Below, one piece after another: positions 1 to 11,750 of a stretch of 64,000 bases of DNA (positions are counted from its first letter, which is position 1; the number at the start of each line of letters is the position of its first letter). The position numbers and the translations under genes were made by a program. Under the pieces are notes generated by a model, which worked only from the letters and a program-made list of their open reading frames with translations, searched no databases and was not told the DNA's origin. The DNA comes from Lepas anatifera (lineage: Eukaryota; Arthropoda; Thecostraca; Lepadidae): NCBI GenBank assembly GCA_034440635.1, contig JAOTON010002241.1:620001-684000 (forward strand), written 5' to 3'.

Positions 1-150
1 CTAAAATAGTAACTTCTGCCCCCCCCGCCAAAGAACCAAATATTGGCCGTTTATCTTTAAAACAATTATGTTTTCGCATTTTTTTCTCGATTTAGCCCCT
101 CGAAACGTTCGTTTGGCCCCCTCCAAAAGCTGCTCCTGGATCCGCCAATG
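1..150. mobile_element. Right-end fragment of a hAT-like MITE
   Basis: A C-rich stretch ends in CCTGGATCCGCCAATG (135-150). This resembles the right terminal repeat (GGATCCGCCACTG) of the MITE family seen intact at 14450 and 20719. The left end lies outside the window or is lost, and the last bases have diverged. Assignment rests on the terminal motif and the shared tract of C runs only. Confidence 0.4.
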
Positions 151-729
151 GTCATAGTCAAATTGGATTTACCAGATTCCGTCACGTTGGTGCTTTAACA
201 GGTTTAAGCCAGTGCTATGTATGTAAATTGGAGATACTTACAGGTATTCATGGCGCTGAAAACATTGTCGTAAAGATAAAAAAATAACCCCAGGTCTGGG
301 TCACTAGCAAGCTATACATGTCTGTGGACTTCCCGATACCTTTAGGCTTAGGGCTGAAATTTGTACTGTTCACCATTACAGCATCCATTCGAATCAAGTG
401 AACCAAAGACTACAAAATAAAGTCTGCCAAATACTGAAAATGTATTTGCTACATGCCAAGCCATTCCAAAAACCCGTTTTGTATGGGACGATTGCAAAAT
501 GTGGTTTAACCTATGGTGTGAAATATGCATTAGCCAGCTCTCTTCTTGGCAGAGGATGTGTGTTTATTTCCGAGCCACGTTTTATTTCGGAGACAATGCG
601 GTAAATGGTGACTTCGGAGACAAAAGTCTGAACTTTGTAAGCCAGCTGCAGCTTTCTCCCATGGCTTAGTGGTTATTTAAAGGGAACATGGCACCTTGGC
701 GAAATTCCAGACTGCAGTGGATTAAAGGG
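151..729. other. Non-coding, nothing recognised
   Basis: Open frames are at most 68 codons and overlap on both strands. No domain, splice pattern or repeat was recognised. Confidence 0.6.
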
Positions 730-800
730 CAGTGGCAGATCCAGGGGAGGGGCCAAACAAGGCATTTGTCCACCTCCCCCTAACGAAAAATATCGGGACA
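730..800. mobile_element. Left-end fragment of a hAT-like MITE
   Basis: CAGTGGCAGATCCAGG at 730 matches the left terminal repeat CAGTGGCGGATCCAG of the family at 20719 with one change. It is followed by the G-rich then C-rich body typical of the family. No matching right end was found downstream, so the copy is truncated or rearranged. Confidence 0.4.
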
Positions 801-1485
801 AAACCAAGTTTCCCCCAAAGCTGTTGGCTTCTTTTTCCCCTATCCTTTTTAGCTTATAAGCAGGACTTTGGAGCTTCAACTGAACTGGTTAACTTCAAAC
901 AGAACCAGCCAACTTCAATGTAAAACTGGACCTTGGTCCTCTTGATCTTTAAAATTGCTTTTGAGTGAAAGAACATTGGGTAGCCAAAGCAAACACCTTG
1001 TGGCTACATCTCTGACCCCGTGACGCTTTTTTTCATTTCCGACTTTGGTTGTCCCCAAACCTACCGGCTAGACCCGCCGCTTTTTAGGGGCAATCTTTAT
1101 TAGAAATAATGGATATGGTTTTTTTAAATGGGTAATAAGCCAAATGAATCGTTATGATTATTTTCCCCTATCAGCGGTAAAAATGTTTTACCCAAGGTAT
1201 GTTTTAGGGGAAATTAATTGAGATCAGAAGAACAATGGTTAATCACCAGCCATAGAGCGCCCAGTGCCAGTGTCCAAGACAGGTCCATAGGGTAGGATCG
1301 CGAAGCCGGCAACCATTGGCGCCCGTGTGTTAACACTAGATCCATCACTTCTCCGTAAGACTTTGAAATGCCCTAACCCGTAAAAGATCATAAACTATCG
1401 TTGGGAGGGCGCCCCTCGTAATGACCAAAAGGCGCTCTTTAAGTGGTAAATATGCTGCCTCCCTGATTAGTAAAATGCCAGTGGG
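801..1485. other. Non-coding, nothing recognised
   Basis: Mixed-composition sequence with scattered C runs and no credible open frame. C-rich words near 1070-1100 and 1400-1430 may be decayed MITE material, but no terminal repeat is visible. Confidence 0.5.
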
Positions 1486-1596
1486 ATGGGTGGCTTAGTG
1501 GATGGCCTCAAAGGCTTCTAAGTCACCAGTCGTGGGTTCAAGTCTCAGTAGAATTTCTGAATAAGTCGATCTGATCCCCCAAATTCCTCTCAACAG
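1486..1596 (+). mobile_element. tRNA-derived SINE-like fragment
   Basis: The A-box-like TGGCTTAGTGG (1491-1501) and B-box-like GGGTTCAAGTCTC (1534-1546) are 43 nt apart, the spacing of a tRNA internal promoter. The T-arm can form a weak 4-bp stem, but the anticodon arm and acceptor stem do not pair well, so this is not a functional tRNA gene. A tRNA-headed SINE remnant is the best explanation. Its 3' side runs into another MITE fragment. Confidence 0.45.
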
Positions 1597-1700
1597 GGCA
1601 CTGGCGAATCCAGGGGGCAAACCGGGCAATTACCCTTTCCCAAACCCCCGACTTTTGCAGATTTGTTTTAAAAGCATTTTCAACATGTTTGGTCCAGTTG
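1597..1700. mobile_element. Decayed hAT-like MITE fragment
   Basis: GCACTGGCGAATCCAGG near 1599 resembles the family's left terminal repeat. The body then runs into C-rich sequence. No right end or target duplication was found. Confidence 0.3.
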
Positions 1701-1928
1701 CCCCCCACCCTCCCCCCCACCGTCGTTTTGCATCCGATCTTGCAACAGAGTGAGAGTTGGCGACGCCGGATAACCTTGGCAGTTGGTGCGTCGTTACACC
1801 CCAACAATCATTATTAGAAAAATGCCAGCTCAGTCGCTGGTCTAGTCACGGAGAAAAGATCTGCTTGTGTTCATTCAATAATGCTATTCGGCGGAGGCAC
1901 ACAAATTGATTGTTTATACACATCTGCC

Positions 1929-2083
1929 CAGGAGTGGATCTAGGACTTCATTTCGGGGGAAGCTAGGGGGCTCGAACCTACCTCGCCATTGCATCAGAAC
2001 AGCCTCCGGTTATGCAGTTACTAAAGACACTCTTGAATTGCGGGGGGGATGAACACCCCTTGGCCTCCTTGTATTCGCCACTG
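1929..2083. mobile_element. hAT-like MITE, diverged copy
   Basis: Left end CAGGAGTGGATCTAGG and right end GTATTCGCCACTG are degenerate versions of the CAGTGGCGGATCC terminal inverted repeat. The internal sequence (GGGGGCTCGAACC, ACAGCCTCCGG, TGCAGTTACTA) aligns with the copy at 20719. The flanking 8-mers CATCTGCC and CCCCCGCC match at only 5 of 8 positions, so any target duplication is old. Confidence 0.65.
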
Positions 2084-2689
2084 CCCCCGCCTTGTCTTCC
2101 CTGTCCTATGTAATCAGTTACATTTTACAAATAATGAGTGGGTGTCTGGGTTGCACCATCCTCTGCTGTTTTTTTATTTTGTTTTCATATTTTTACACGC
2201 CCTTGCACAAGGGTGCCCTTTCATAGACCTTTCATAGACTTTATAGGCCACCTGTGGGAGGATTCCGACCAGATCTGGCAGGAAATAGTCGTGGACCTCC
2301 ATGGACACCACCATAAAGCTAAGACGGGGTCATGGTACTAGTATGGCATGTATGGACACGGACAGTCATAGCATTAGTAATAAATAAGGGGTTCATCTTT
2401 AATAATTGTTGGCAGGAAAACACAAAAGGAAGCCTATTCATGCGTCGCTGCTCTTCAGTATTCAGCAACACTTTACAGCAAAATGTTGCAACACAGCAAA
2501 GATTTCTCTTTTGCCGTCTCAGGGTGTATTTTACTCCATCTCAGGGTATATCTTATTATCCCAGTCGTAGGTAACTAAGCCACACATCTGCAAATATTAT
2601 TTTGGCAAGAGACGCATGGTCGTTATGATAGCAGCGCATTCCTGTAACGACATTTGGGCGTCGTTTAGGAAGACGGACAGCGGCGCCTC
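2084..2689. other. Non-coding, nothing recognised
   Basis: Open frames reach only 80 codons and show no recognisable protein. No repeat structure was noticed. Confidence 0.6.
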
Positions 2690-2910
2690 GTGTAGCAGCA
2701 CCTCGTCGCTACCGACGACGCCGCCAGCATACAATTGTTTCCATGGGCGAGGAGTGCGCGCAAGGGGAGGGGGCGCTATTTATACATTCCGGCGTGGCGG
2801 GGCGTGTCTGCGGACAGCAGCGGGCCACCTCGGCACTGACGTCATCTGTATTAACCCGTACCCGCCAGGTCACCGCCGTCAGGGGCAGAGAGGCTGCTCG
2901 CTGCCCCTGG
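2690..2910. promoter_or_regulatory. CpG-rich block with MEF2-like and CRE sites
   Basis: A GC/CpG-rich segment holds the MEF2-like word CTATTTATA (2776-2784) and a perfect CRE palindrome TGACGTCA (2837-2844). It lies about 3.4 kb upstream of the spalt-like first exon. Open frames run on both strands, as expected in GC-rich DNA, and none resembles a known protein. A role as an enhancer or upstream promoter element is inference from composition and motifs. Confidence 0.35.
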
Positions 2911-5689
2911 GAAATCATGAGAGGGGGAGAGGGGCTCGTTGAAATAGACAGTGGGAGTTGGATGTTTTGATATGAAATGGATGTGTTATAACTGAGCCAA
3001 CATATGCTCACAAACTAAGCTGACTAACAATCACGTGATGCTTATCAATTATCAATTATATCAGAAGGGTTTCTTTTTCTTCCCTTGGAAAACACAACTC
3101 ATGCTGATTTTTGTGGCATCGTACTCTAGCCAATGCTCGTATGTTGACGCCTTAGACTAGTCTGTCTTCTAAATGCAAGCTGTGTTAAATTGTCTTTAGA
3201 AATAAGGTGAAATATGCTAAGTGCCTAGCACCATCAGACCAAAGAAGAAGCCAGCCCAAGGAAACTTGTTGAGGCCTTCACAGGTGTTAGCGACAGGTAT
3301 CATACGGCCGTTATAGGTGGTGACGGGTCGCGAGCAGCAATTGGCGGTGGTAAACCACACCAATACATCGGAAGCAAACAACGAAATTCATTGGCTTTCA
3401 CTATATTTAATGGAAACCATTGCACGTGGAACATATTTACATCAAGGTTTGTTTGAAAATGAATGTTTTATAGACCTATTGAACATTTCTCTCTCCCTTC
3501 AGACTCACAGTTGTGTGAGTTGTGCGCTGTTGCTGTTCAGTGGAAAATGCAAAATTTTGATCTGAAATGATGACAGGTTCGCTAAAGCAGACGCTTTATC
3601 AAAGGGGAGCGTCGCCTGCATTAGGTTTGTCATGCCTGCCAACGAAATGGAGTTCTGCATTTGATGGGTAGTTACTATAGTAAACTTTCAAGCTTATGAT
3701 TCAAGAAAAGACAGAAAATTGTCGATGTTGTTGAAAGCTGTCCGCGACTCTTAGGTGGGGGTCATTTCGAATATTTTTAGCAAGCAAAATAAACTAAGCT
3801 GCCACAGATTGTCAGCCTTGTTGTTGACACTTACAGCCTAAACTTACTGTGCCAGAAAGGCCCAATATAGGTCCCTGGGGATTTTTATTTTTATTTTTAA
3901 ACGCACTGAAAATAAGAGCTGTCCGTCAAAGCTTTGATACGAAAACACAACCATGTTTGTTTGTCTTCCGAATGAGACACAATGCCAAAGTCAAGGTAGA
4001 AAGGCTGCTGGGTAGGAAGCTATTCTTATTTCGTCAAGTAAAATGGTATTGACGACAACAGTACCTTCCTTTCATGGGCATATCAAGCAACATTGTAGAG
4101 TTGTGTGCAACGAACTTCACGCATTTATGCATGATAAATTTTAACCCCTCAACTTTCAAAGTAAAATTTTAGATATGGTATGGCAATGTCGCGAGGGTAA
4201 CCCTATGATTTAAGGGGGAAAATTAAGCTACGGTATTTTGTATACAAATGAGCTCTTTCGTCGTCCCACGAAACATTCCAAACAAACAAACCAAAGGAGC
4301 ATTTAATCTAAGCCATCAACACATTCAAGTTAGCAAACAAAGCTAGACTATGGTTCTCAGCGCGGCATATTCTGGCTTCCGATCAATTGGTCGCGTGCTG
4401 ACCTTTCCCCGATGTTGGGATACGCCGCGGGCGGTGCCAACGGTGCCTGAGGCGAGGCCCGGGGCGACACTAGCGACACGCCGCGGACAACTCAAGAAAC
4501 ACGCCCGACCGGCCTCTGCGCAGTCCCCAATGACTTTAACACTGAGTTTTTAATAGAGGTTCAGACTTTTTGATGACATGGATAAGAAGAATGAGATGAA
4601 ACCGGACATAATATTGAGGCAAGATAGTCATCTATTTATCATTATTTATCTGACAGCAATCATTTAGTCACGCCAATGGGATTAGAAGCCTCACACAAGC
4701 ACAAATTGAGGTCGTGTCACAAACAGATACCCACCTAATTCGTGAAACATTTGTACATTTTTTTTGTAAGACAGGATAAGCTGGTAGACCATTCATAACC
4801 ATTCTACGTTTATGAACTGTTTACAATATTTTATTATCAATCAGACCATGAATTGCAGTGTGCAATATCCCATCCAATTTCACCGTTCTATCATTAATCA
4901 AATAAAGCAGCGTAATGACTGGATTGAAGCCAGCAAGGTATCTAGAGTTCAATAAGAGGAAGTGGCGTCAATATGCCAGCTCGGGGCGACTCTTCGGGAA
5001 TTTCGGGGGACACTGTTTCGGGATTTTAGGGTGAGCACTCCAAAAGTCTGGAATTTATCCAACGAGGCTGTCGTCCGGAAATAACCTCCGAGGGCATTAA
5101 AAACATGTCCATCGTCTGAGAGCAACACAGAATGCTCACTACACGTTTTAACTTGTTTTAAAGTCAGCTTTTACGATGTCTACCGCACAATTTCGGCATT
5201 TCGTGGGCGTTTGCCTGGCATCCGAGGGAATGCTGATAAACTAAAAAGGTGCTGGGACAAAAAAGTCGACAGCTTTTTTTGGAGAGGGCGGAAAAAACAT
5301 AGTTGTGCCCCGAGCTACTTTTCTGTTTGCGGAGAGAGGGACAGCCAATGCCTTTTTCCCTCCCCTGGATACGTTACTGCCCTAGGGAACAGGGAGGGGA
5401 ACGCTCCCTTGAATCCGTTCTTGATTGATTTAGTTTATTTCGAGGAGAAACAGACCGTAAAGATAGGGTTCCAGAGAAACTGGTTACGTGAGGTTTATGT
5501 TCAAGCGAAAGCAGCACAAAAATTGATTTCGCAGCGTCTAAATATAATCGAATCTAAAAAACAGGCATTAATGAAGAAAAACAAGAAGAAAACCAACTGT
5601 GAGTACACCCTACTTGAAGGTCATTGATGATATTTCTTTCTGTTTTTAGGACTCGTCAAAATTCAAAAGCCAGCCTCATCGGCCGCTGA
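2911..5689. other. Upstream intergenic DNA, no gene seen
   Basis: Mostly AT-rich sequence with a small GC-rich patch near 4390-4510. The longest open frame (5211-5627, plus, 138 codons) is lysine-rich at its C-terminus and shows no recognised domain, so it is not called as a gene. Confidence 0.55.
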
Positions 5690-6179
5690 TCTCCAGCAGT
5701 TGGCCGGAACGCGCCAGGAGACCGGCAGAGGTGGGCGTCAGCCCACCCACCCCCACCTGACGAATTCATATCATAACCAGCGGGCGCCGCCCGGTCAGAC
5801 GCCTCGGCCTATCGCTCCGCCTGCGCTGCGCTAGGCGCCTCCCCTACCTGGCCGCCGCTCATCATACCCGTTATGACAGGTTATTCGGCGAGGCTCCGCC
5901 CCCGCGCGATATGATATGATATGACCTGCGCTGCGATTCGGCGAGCCGGAGAGCCCGCCCGCCGCCGGCGCGCCGCCGTGTGGCCGGCCGGCTCAGTGCT
6001 CGGCCAGCCCGTGCTGGGGCGACAGTGCAGCGATCCGGGCGGGCCTCGCTGCCGCGACTGCCGGTGTCGCTGTCTTCGCTATCGTGCGGACACGCAGGAC
6101 TGGGGCGAGTGCGCGCGGCCGAGACGTGACCTGAGGTCGGGTCGGGTGCGACAGGACTGGTGCGGCCGGGCGGGCGGGC
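5690..6179 (+). promoter_or_regulatory. CpG-island promoter and 5' UTR region of the spalt-like gene
   Basis: A strongly GC- and CpG-rich block runs into the ATG at 6180. Developmental genes of this type commonly start in such islands. No clear TATA box is visible near the start. The transcription start cannot be placed from sequence alone. Several open frames cross this block on both strands, a composition effect. Confidence 0.55.
5908..5924. repeat. (GATAT)n short tandem repeat
   Basis: About three copies of the pentamer GATAT lie inside the CpG island. The same pentamer recurs at 6382-6409, downstream of the exon. Confidence 0.7.
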
Positions 6180-6255
6180 ATGTCGCGCCGTAAGCAGGCG
6201 CGGCCAAGTCGGCACTTTGACTCGGACGGCTCGGCGGAGACAGTGCTCGGCAACG
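6180..6255 (+). CDS. SALL: First coding exon of a spalt-like (SALL) zinc-finger repressor
   Basis: The exon encodes 25 residues plus one base, beginning MSRRKQARPSRHF and continuing with an acidic DSDGSAE stretch. It ends at the consensus donor G|GTGAGT (6256-6261), a phase-1 junction. In vertebrate SALL proteins a near-identical N-terminus (MSRRKQAKPQHF, then SD) is encoded by a similarly short first exon. It binds RBBP4/7 and recruits the NuRD deacetylase complex for nuclear transcriptional repression. The start codon has a purine at -3 and sits at the edge of a CpG island. The motif has one extra residue between K/RP and HF compared with SALL1. The CXHC and paired C2H2 finger exons expected downstream are not in the window. 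BCL11 and ZFPM proteins also start MSRRKQ, but the HF-SD continuation and exon length fit SALL best. Confidence 0.78.
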
Positions 6256-6381
6256 GTGAGTCCACCGCCAGCACCGGCAGAGCTGTTGCAGACGAGGAAA
6301 TGTGACCTGCGATGAAACAGTGACAGTGTTTTGTACGTGTTTGACTGCCTAGGCTGGTGTTAGCTTTCTGGCAATATTGAA

Positions 6382-6409
6382 AGATATGATATGATATGAT
6401 ATGATATGA
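6382..6409. repeat. (GATAT)n short tandem repeat
   Basis: About five copies of the pentamer GATAT lie 120 bp inside the putative first intron. The same pentamer occurs in the promoter island at 5908. Confidence 0.85.
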
Positions 6410-9400
6410 AATCGTGTCAGCACATTCCGTCGCGCGGGGAAAACTCGAACATGTCCTCACATTTCTCACTGATGCTTTATGATGAGGAACTGGTCATGCA
6501 GCTCATTTATTGCATATTTTCAGCGCATTTTTGTTTTCAAATCAGACATACAATTTGTATCAGAGTATCATAAATTAAAACATTAAGAAATTGGCATTGT
6601 TCTTAAGGTCTCGAGGTTTTGAATGCTTCATTTGCTGTTCAGCGTACCAAGTTGTAGCATTACCAAACACCGAGCAATACAAATTAGTGACATAAACCTG
6701 AGATATGAAGTGTCATTCAAAGCCAAAGGGTATTAATTTCCTTGATGTGAATTTGTTGTGTAATAGTATCATTGTCATGGGTCATGACATTAACTGGGGA
6801 TGTAGCACATGATGGCTGTGTGCAGAGGCGACGAATTTGAACCACTGTCAGATTGATGTATCTCGGAGGCATCCCAGACTAGCCAGGCAGTGGGCACTGA
6901 CGAGTTGCACATGTTTGGATAGGTTTTGAACTCTTCTGTAGGTATTAGAAATATGATATTTTGGGTAAAAGCGGATGTGCCAACTATTCGGCATACCCGG
7001 CAGCTGGCAAACATGCTATGCCACTGGCTGTTTCTGAGGAATTGTACCAGATGCAGGCACACCAATCAGTTATTGGAGTTATCGATCGGCAAAATCGCCA
7101 AATGTCTCTGTCCTCTGTATCGGCAACGACATTTGGAGGATTTCGGATGTAAACTTTGGTCACTTGAGAAAGCGTTAGGGAAGCAGGAATACCCTTGACG
7201 TGACAAGAAAATGCGACTTCACCAAAAAAGAGGAGCAGCTAACTACCAAAAGTATCTAACTTATCAAACTGTTTTTTAAGATCAACACCCACTGGTATTA
7301 CTCTCCTTCTTTCGTTACCGTTGATTGAAATTTATGCGCGTTAAAATAGTGAACTTTTACTTCCGACTAGCAGAAGTTTGAGAATTTTCGGGAGGAATGC
7401 TGTGGGTTTAGTCCATACTGTCACACCGAGGCTGTGTGAAGAGCAAATGTGAGAGCAAGGAGGGCGAAGTGAGTGCCTCCAGTCAATAAGCAGATGCAAC
7501 TTCCATCCCATGTCACAGCTCAGGCACATTCTGACATTGTTAGAGTTGTTAATGGTTGGATAGATGGTGGGTTTGTATCATAAGTTGACACTGAAAGTTC
7601 TAGATAAATTGTAATTGTTGGAATATCTCTATAAGCCTAGGATAATAATATGTTGTTTGTTCTTTTCTGCTTGTTACATTTGGTTTCAGGCAAACATAAA
7701 CGATTTTTTGTGTGTGTTGACCTGGAATAGCGGCCTCTATACCTCTAGAATCAGTATAATAGACTGTTACAAATTTTTGTTGCACACTAATCATCGGGCA
7801 TCAACTTCAGGTTTACTCCTAGAGCCTGCAATGCAAGCAGTTTCAGAATGCAAAAGTTTAAAATCTGAAGGTTTGTTAAGCCAGGAATAAAGGTTAGTAG
7901 ATTTTCAAACGTTGATAGGTTTTGGCGCCGAATTCGAGGTCTGGCAACAGTTTATGATTGAGAATTTGTGAATTGACCTACCGGATTCGAATGAAGGCCT
8001 GTGCCCGAATATGTAATCTGGGATTGTATCTTACCTCCAGGATTCGAGGAGACAGCTCAATACATTGTCAACGAGCAGATTTTCTTAAGATTAGCTGTCG
8101 ATTAACCAGAATAAGATAGGAACTATTTCCTGAATGGATTTGATTCTGTCTCGTCAAAAGGTAGAATTCAAAGGTTTTATTCCATGTGTTAAAGAGGTAC
8201 AAATGCAACTCCTTTGAATCAAGGTCCTTTTTCGTTGCATAACAGCTTATATACACGGTTGTGGCGGAAATTTGGAAGTTTCAAAACTTCCATTACTGTC
8301 TTTTACCAGCGATAGTCTTCGAAACAAGCTAATGCCATTGGTATCGTGGCAGATGGAAGCATAGCAAACAAGCTGACCTCCTACCAACCAGAACGTTACC
8401 TCCACTGCCGCCTAAAGAAAAGTGTTGAGTCCTTTGCATGACAATAATGATGAACAGGGCATAAAGAGGGTGCAGTGGGAGCTACCCCCCATGTGTTGTT
8501 CATGTGTTGTGCCCAGCGCACTTTATTGTATTTTTATTTTTTGAGAGACGACACCAATCTATGTAGTATGTCATCAAATGGGCAGGCCTGCTTCACTTTC
8601 AGGAGCGAGGGCTGTCCATGAAACTTAAATGAGGTGGTTTTTATTTGCGTAAATATCACCAACAAGCATGCAGAAATAGACTCAGAAATACCTTATAATA
8701 CTGATGTTCCTTTTGACTATAAAAAACGGTATCCCTTGATGGCGGCCGCCCCTTGATTAAACAATTCATGGATCTTATTCTGATCCGAACATACAATTAC
8801 TTGGGTATTATTTGTTTATTATTGTCTCATAGTAAAACAGATATGTGTTGTTAAAACTTCTGTGGTAGTCTCTCTCTGTTTTTCCAATTTGGACGCATCT
8901 GAAGTCGCCAGCACAAACTCACGACAATTTAGGACTGTCTCAGCCATGTAATACGTTATACCGGTCTACTGATATCTACGTGTTAGCTTATGGACATGCA
9001 TGTATAACAAGGTTGTTGAAAATTTACTGAAAGAAAAAAAGAAAAGAAAAAGGGACAAGCAGGATGGAACTCCATTCCTCTGCACTGATAAATAATAAGT
9101 GCCCCTTGAATCACACAGGGGATATATTTGGTTAGCAAGACACTATTCAGGTGAATGGAAATTCCCCAGGCCTGTCTGAGGGTACGATATGAAGAATTTC
9201 GACCAAGATCTTAGTTTTGAGAACAATAATGTTTGCATCAAAGTAAACATCAATCATTTTCAAAAATTCATTTTTGCTATTAAAGGGAATTAATTACTTT
9301 TCTGCATTTTGCAAATGACACATACCTATGGTGAAAATCGATCTGAAAATCAGGTAAATCACATTTTGTTTCCATATTCAATTGCTCAATACAAAATACC

Positions 9401-10528
9401 GTCTCTGGTCTTACTACCCTACCCAAATATCCCATATAATTTCAAATCAGGCTGCTTGCGGCATGTTAGGCTGCAGAGGCCATGCCATTATTTGCTAAAC
9501 ATTTATCAAGTGACAAGCACTGCCAGATGGAAAGTGATTCGTTCATGGTTTGAAATAGTAGAAAAGCCTTCTTTATTTTTAAATCTAAAGCGCGCGGAAA
9601 TTTAATACAGAGAAAGCTGGTGAAATAAAACATGCCAAAACTGGTTTCTCGACGCGCTGTTCAAAACTGCTATCTCAAATTAAAACCTATTACAAAAATG
9701 GGACATTCCGTTGAATGATGTAATATTCCTGGCAGGGGTAAATCTAGGAATTATCCAGGGAAGAGACGCCTTTCTTTCATGCAGGGTGTCTCTGCAATGT
9801 TTGTACCGGGCGGACTGACTCTGACCATGTGATATGCCTGGGGAATGAGAGGTGAGGCTTTAACACGTCAGCTGTCTGTGATAATGTCGCCAGTACCGTT
9901 CACCAGTACTGCATCGGGAACTTCGAAGCTTGTAAGGGAGAAAAGATTAAAAACCAGGTCGAGTCCCCAAACTTTTAGGGCCAGTGTCGTCCCTGATTCA
10001 CCAGTTGAAGGACGCGTCCCCCGTCCCCCGATGTTGCATGCATCCAGGGAGCAGTTTTTAAGGGCGCCAAGCGACTTCCTAGTTTGAATGTTGGTGTCAT
10101 TGTTAAGTGATTGAGTACGTCACAGCCGAAATTTTTGTCCACCGGTGTTCCTTGTTTGGCTTTAGAGACGTGATCTTGACATGGGGCTCTCATATAGGGT
10201 AGATTAGTCAGCTATTTGATCCCTTAGTGGGCGGCCTCTCTCCAGAAAGTGGTATTCTGTTTTCATTGAGGATGATCAATTATGTAGGACTTCCACATCC
10301 GCTGCGCAGGCGCACATTTTTATATTGGAACTCTAACGGCTGAGGAATGAACCTGAATCTTCCCGAGATGTGGTTTTGGAGAGCGCCACTCTCTCAAGTC
10401 GTCTTTGCTCAGATGGGAGCAAAAAGTCAGCGTTTGGCGGAGCCGTGCATGGCACCTATGATTCCTGATATTGGTGTTAGCTTTCTAAAAATTTCAACTC
10501 TGGTTATCCCGGGTCAAGTCACCAGGCT
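6410..10528. other. AT-rich non-coding DNA, nothing recognised
   Basis: Open frames are all under 100 codons and none is protein-like. No terminal inverted repeats or tandem arrays were found. A weak B-box-like word on the minus strand near 6836 has no convincing A-box partner. Confidence 0.55.
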
Positions 10529-10542
10529 AGGTCACGTGACCT
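10529..10542. promoter_or_regulatory. 14-bp palindrome with E-box and nuclear-receptor half-sites
   Basis: AGGTCACGTGACCT is a perfect palindrome. It embeds the E-box CACGTG (USF/MYC/TFEB class) and two inverted AGGTCA half-sites overlapping at the centre. Binding is inference. Confidence 0.4.
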
Positions 10543-11630
10543 TGCCTAACAATATTAAGTGTGTGAACAGGAGAAGTTTGTTTAATCCATCAACGTGACT
10601 CGTCATCATATTTCATCACAGATATATCCTCATGCCCACCATCATATCCGCCAAAAAATCACTTTTCAGAAATCCTTGTCGATACTATTCTTATGTCGAT
10701 GACATTGGCTCTGTTCTATGAGTTATTCTATAAGTTCTGTGGCCACTCCTTATGAGGAAAAGGAGAATATTATGGAATTGCTTCTATCTCTATCTTTTTG
10801 TGAAACTTGGGAATGTTTGTCTTTTGCTAGCTCAAGAAAGGTGTTTATGTCAGTTTTACGCCATATGGAAGTGTTCACAGGTCGCTAGTATTTACATTTA
10901 TCCATAACTTAGAGGGAAAGTTTACATAGAGATGATAATACTAGTATTTATAACCTATTTCTATTGTTGTATATTTTTCCTATGAAAAGCACAGTTTCCT
11001 GTAGACAAATACAGCTGAGCTCATTTGGAGCATATGTGATAGAAGGCATTGCAAACAACGTATTTGTATTGCTTTGAAAACACTACACTTCATGTTTGTA
11101 TATGAGCTAGCGATGGCAATCGGCAAAAACGAGGAACATCTGTAGAGAGTTTCAAGATGAAAAACTCTGTGGTGAAAATCAACGATAAGCTACCATCCGG
11201 TTGATCAGCTGAATTAACGTCTAAGTTTTGGCTTCATGCCTCCTACCCTGAGGCAGTCCAACTTACCTAATTGGTATAGGTAGGTAGAGTTTTCAATGGT
11301 TCTATATTTACCATCATTTTCCTTTGTGTATTTCTTTAAGGCAATATAATCGTCCATCTAATATATCTAAACACCGCTCCAGCATGCCCAGAAATAGCCC
11401 AATTCAGCTTGAGTTCATAAACAGGTTGTGGAAGAGGTGCAGGTGGTGGGGCAGGTCAGTGCGTGGGTTCGGCTCGAGCCGTGACACTCCGTACGTTCTG
11501 CAAGGGTTGCGACTTCCAGACCAACCGGAGGCAGGATTTGACGCTGATTGTCGTAGCTTAATTGGGCCATGACAGCGGCTGGTGTGTAGGGCTCCAAAAT
11601 CATAAGGGGCCGTAATGTTTGTCGGTTCAT
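10543..11630. other. Non-coding, nothing recognised
   Basis: AT-rich DNA with only short open frames. The 11324-11694 interval has overlapping frames on both strands without protein character. Confidence 0.55.
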
Positions 11631-11750
11631 GCTCCGCAGTGCAATATGCCCGATTAAACGTTGGGCAATGGGCATACTTGGCAGTACAGTACAAAAGGTT
11701 CCGACCGAACGGTACGGAGGCCTCTAGTCTGCGCTTGGCGGTACAGTATA
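11631..11750. repeat. Degenerate repeat with GGCRGTACAGTA cores
   Basis: GGCAGTACAGTA (11680-11691) and GGCGGTACAGTA (11737-11748), plus a diverged CCGCAGTGCAATA near 11634, form a loose array. The same core family appears at 44349-44575 as TGCGGTGCAGTA. Origin unknown. Confidence 0.4.

Noticed and set aside
1486..1560. Functional tRNA gene
   Set aside because: Acceptor and anticodon stems do not form; a SINE relic fits better.
5211..5627. 138-codon open frame upstream of the SALL exon
   Set aside because: No recognisable domain; not connected to a splice signal I can support.
6800..6900. Minus-strand tRNA-like sequence
   Set aside because: A GGTTCAAATTC B-box-like word exists, but the T-stem does not pair and the A-box is poor.
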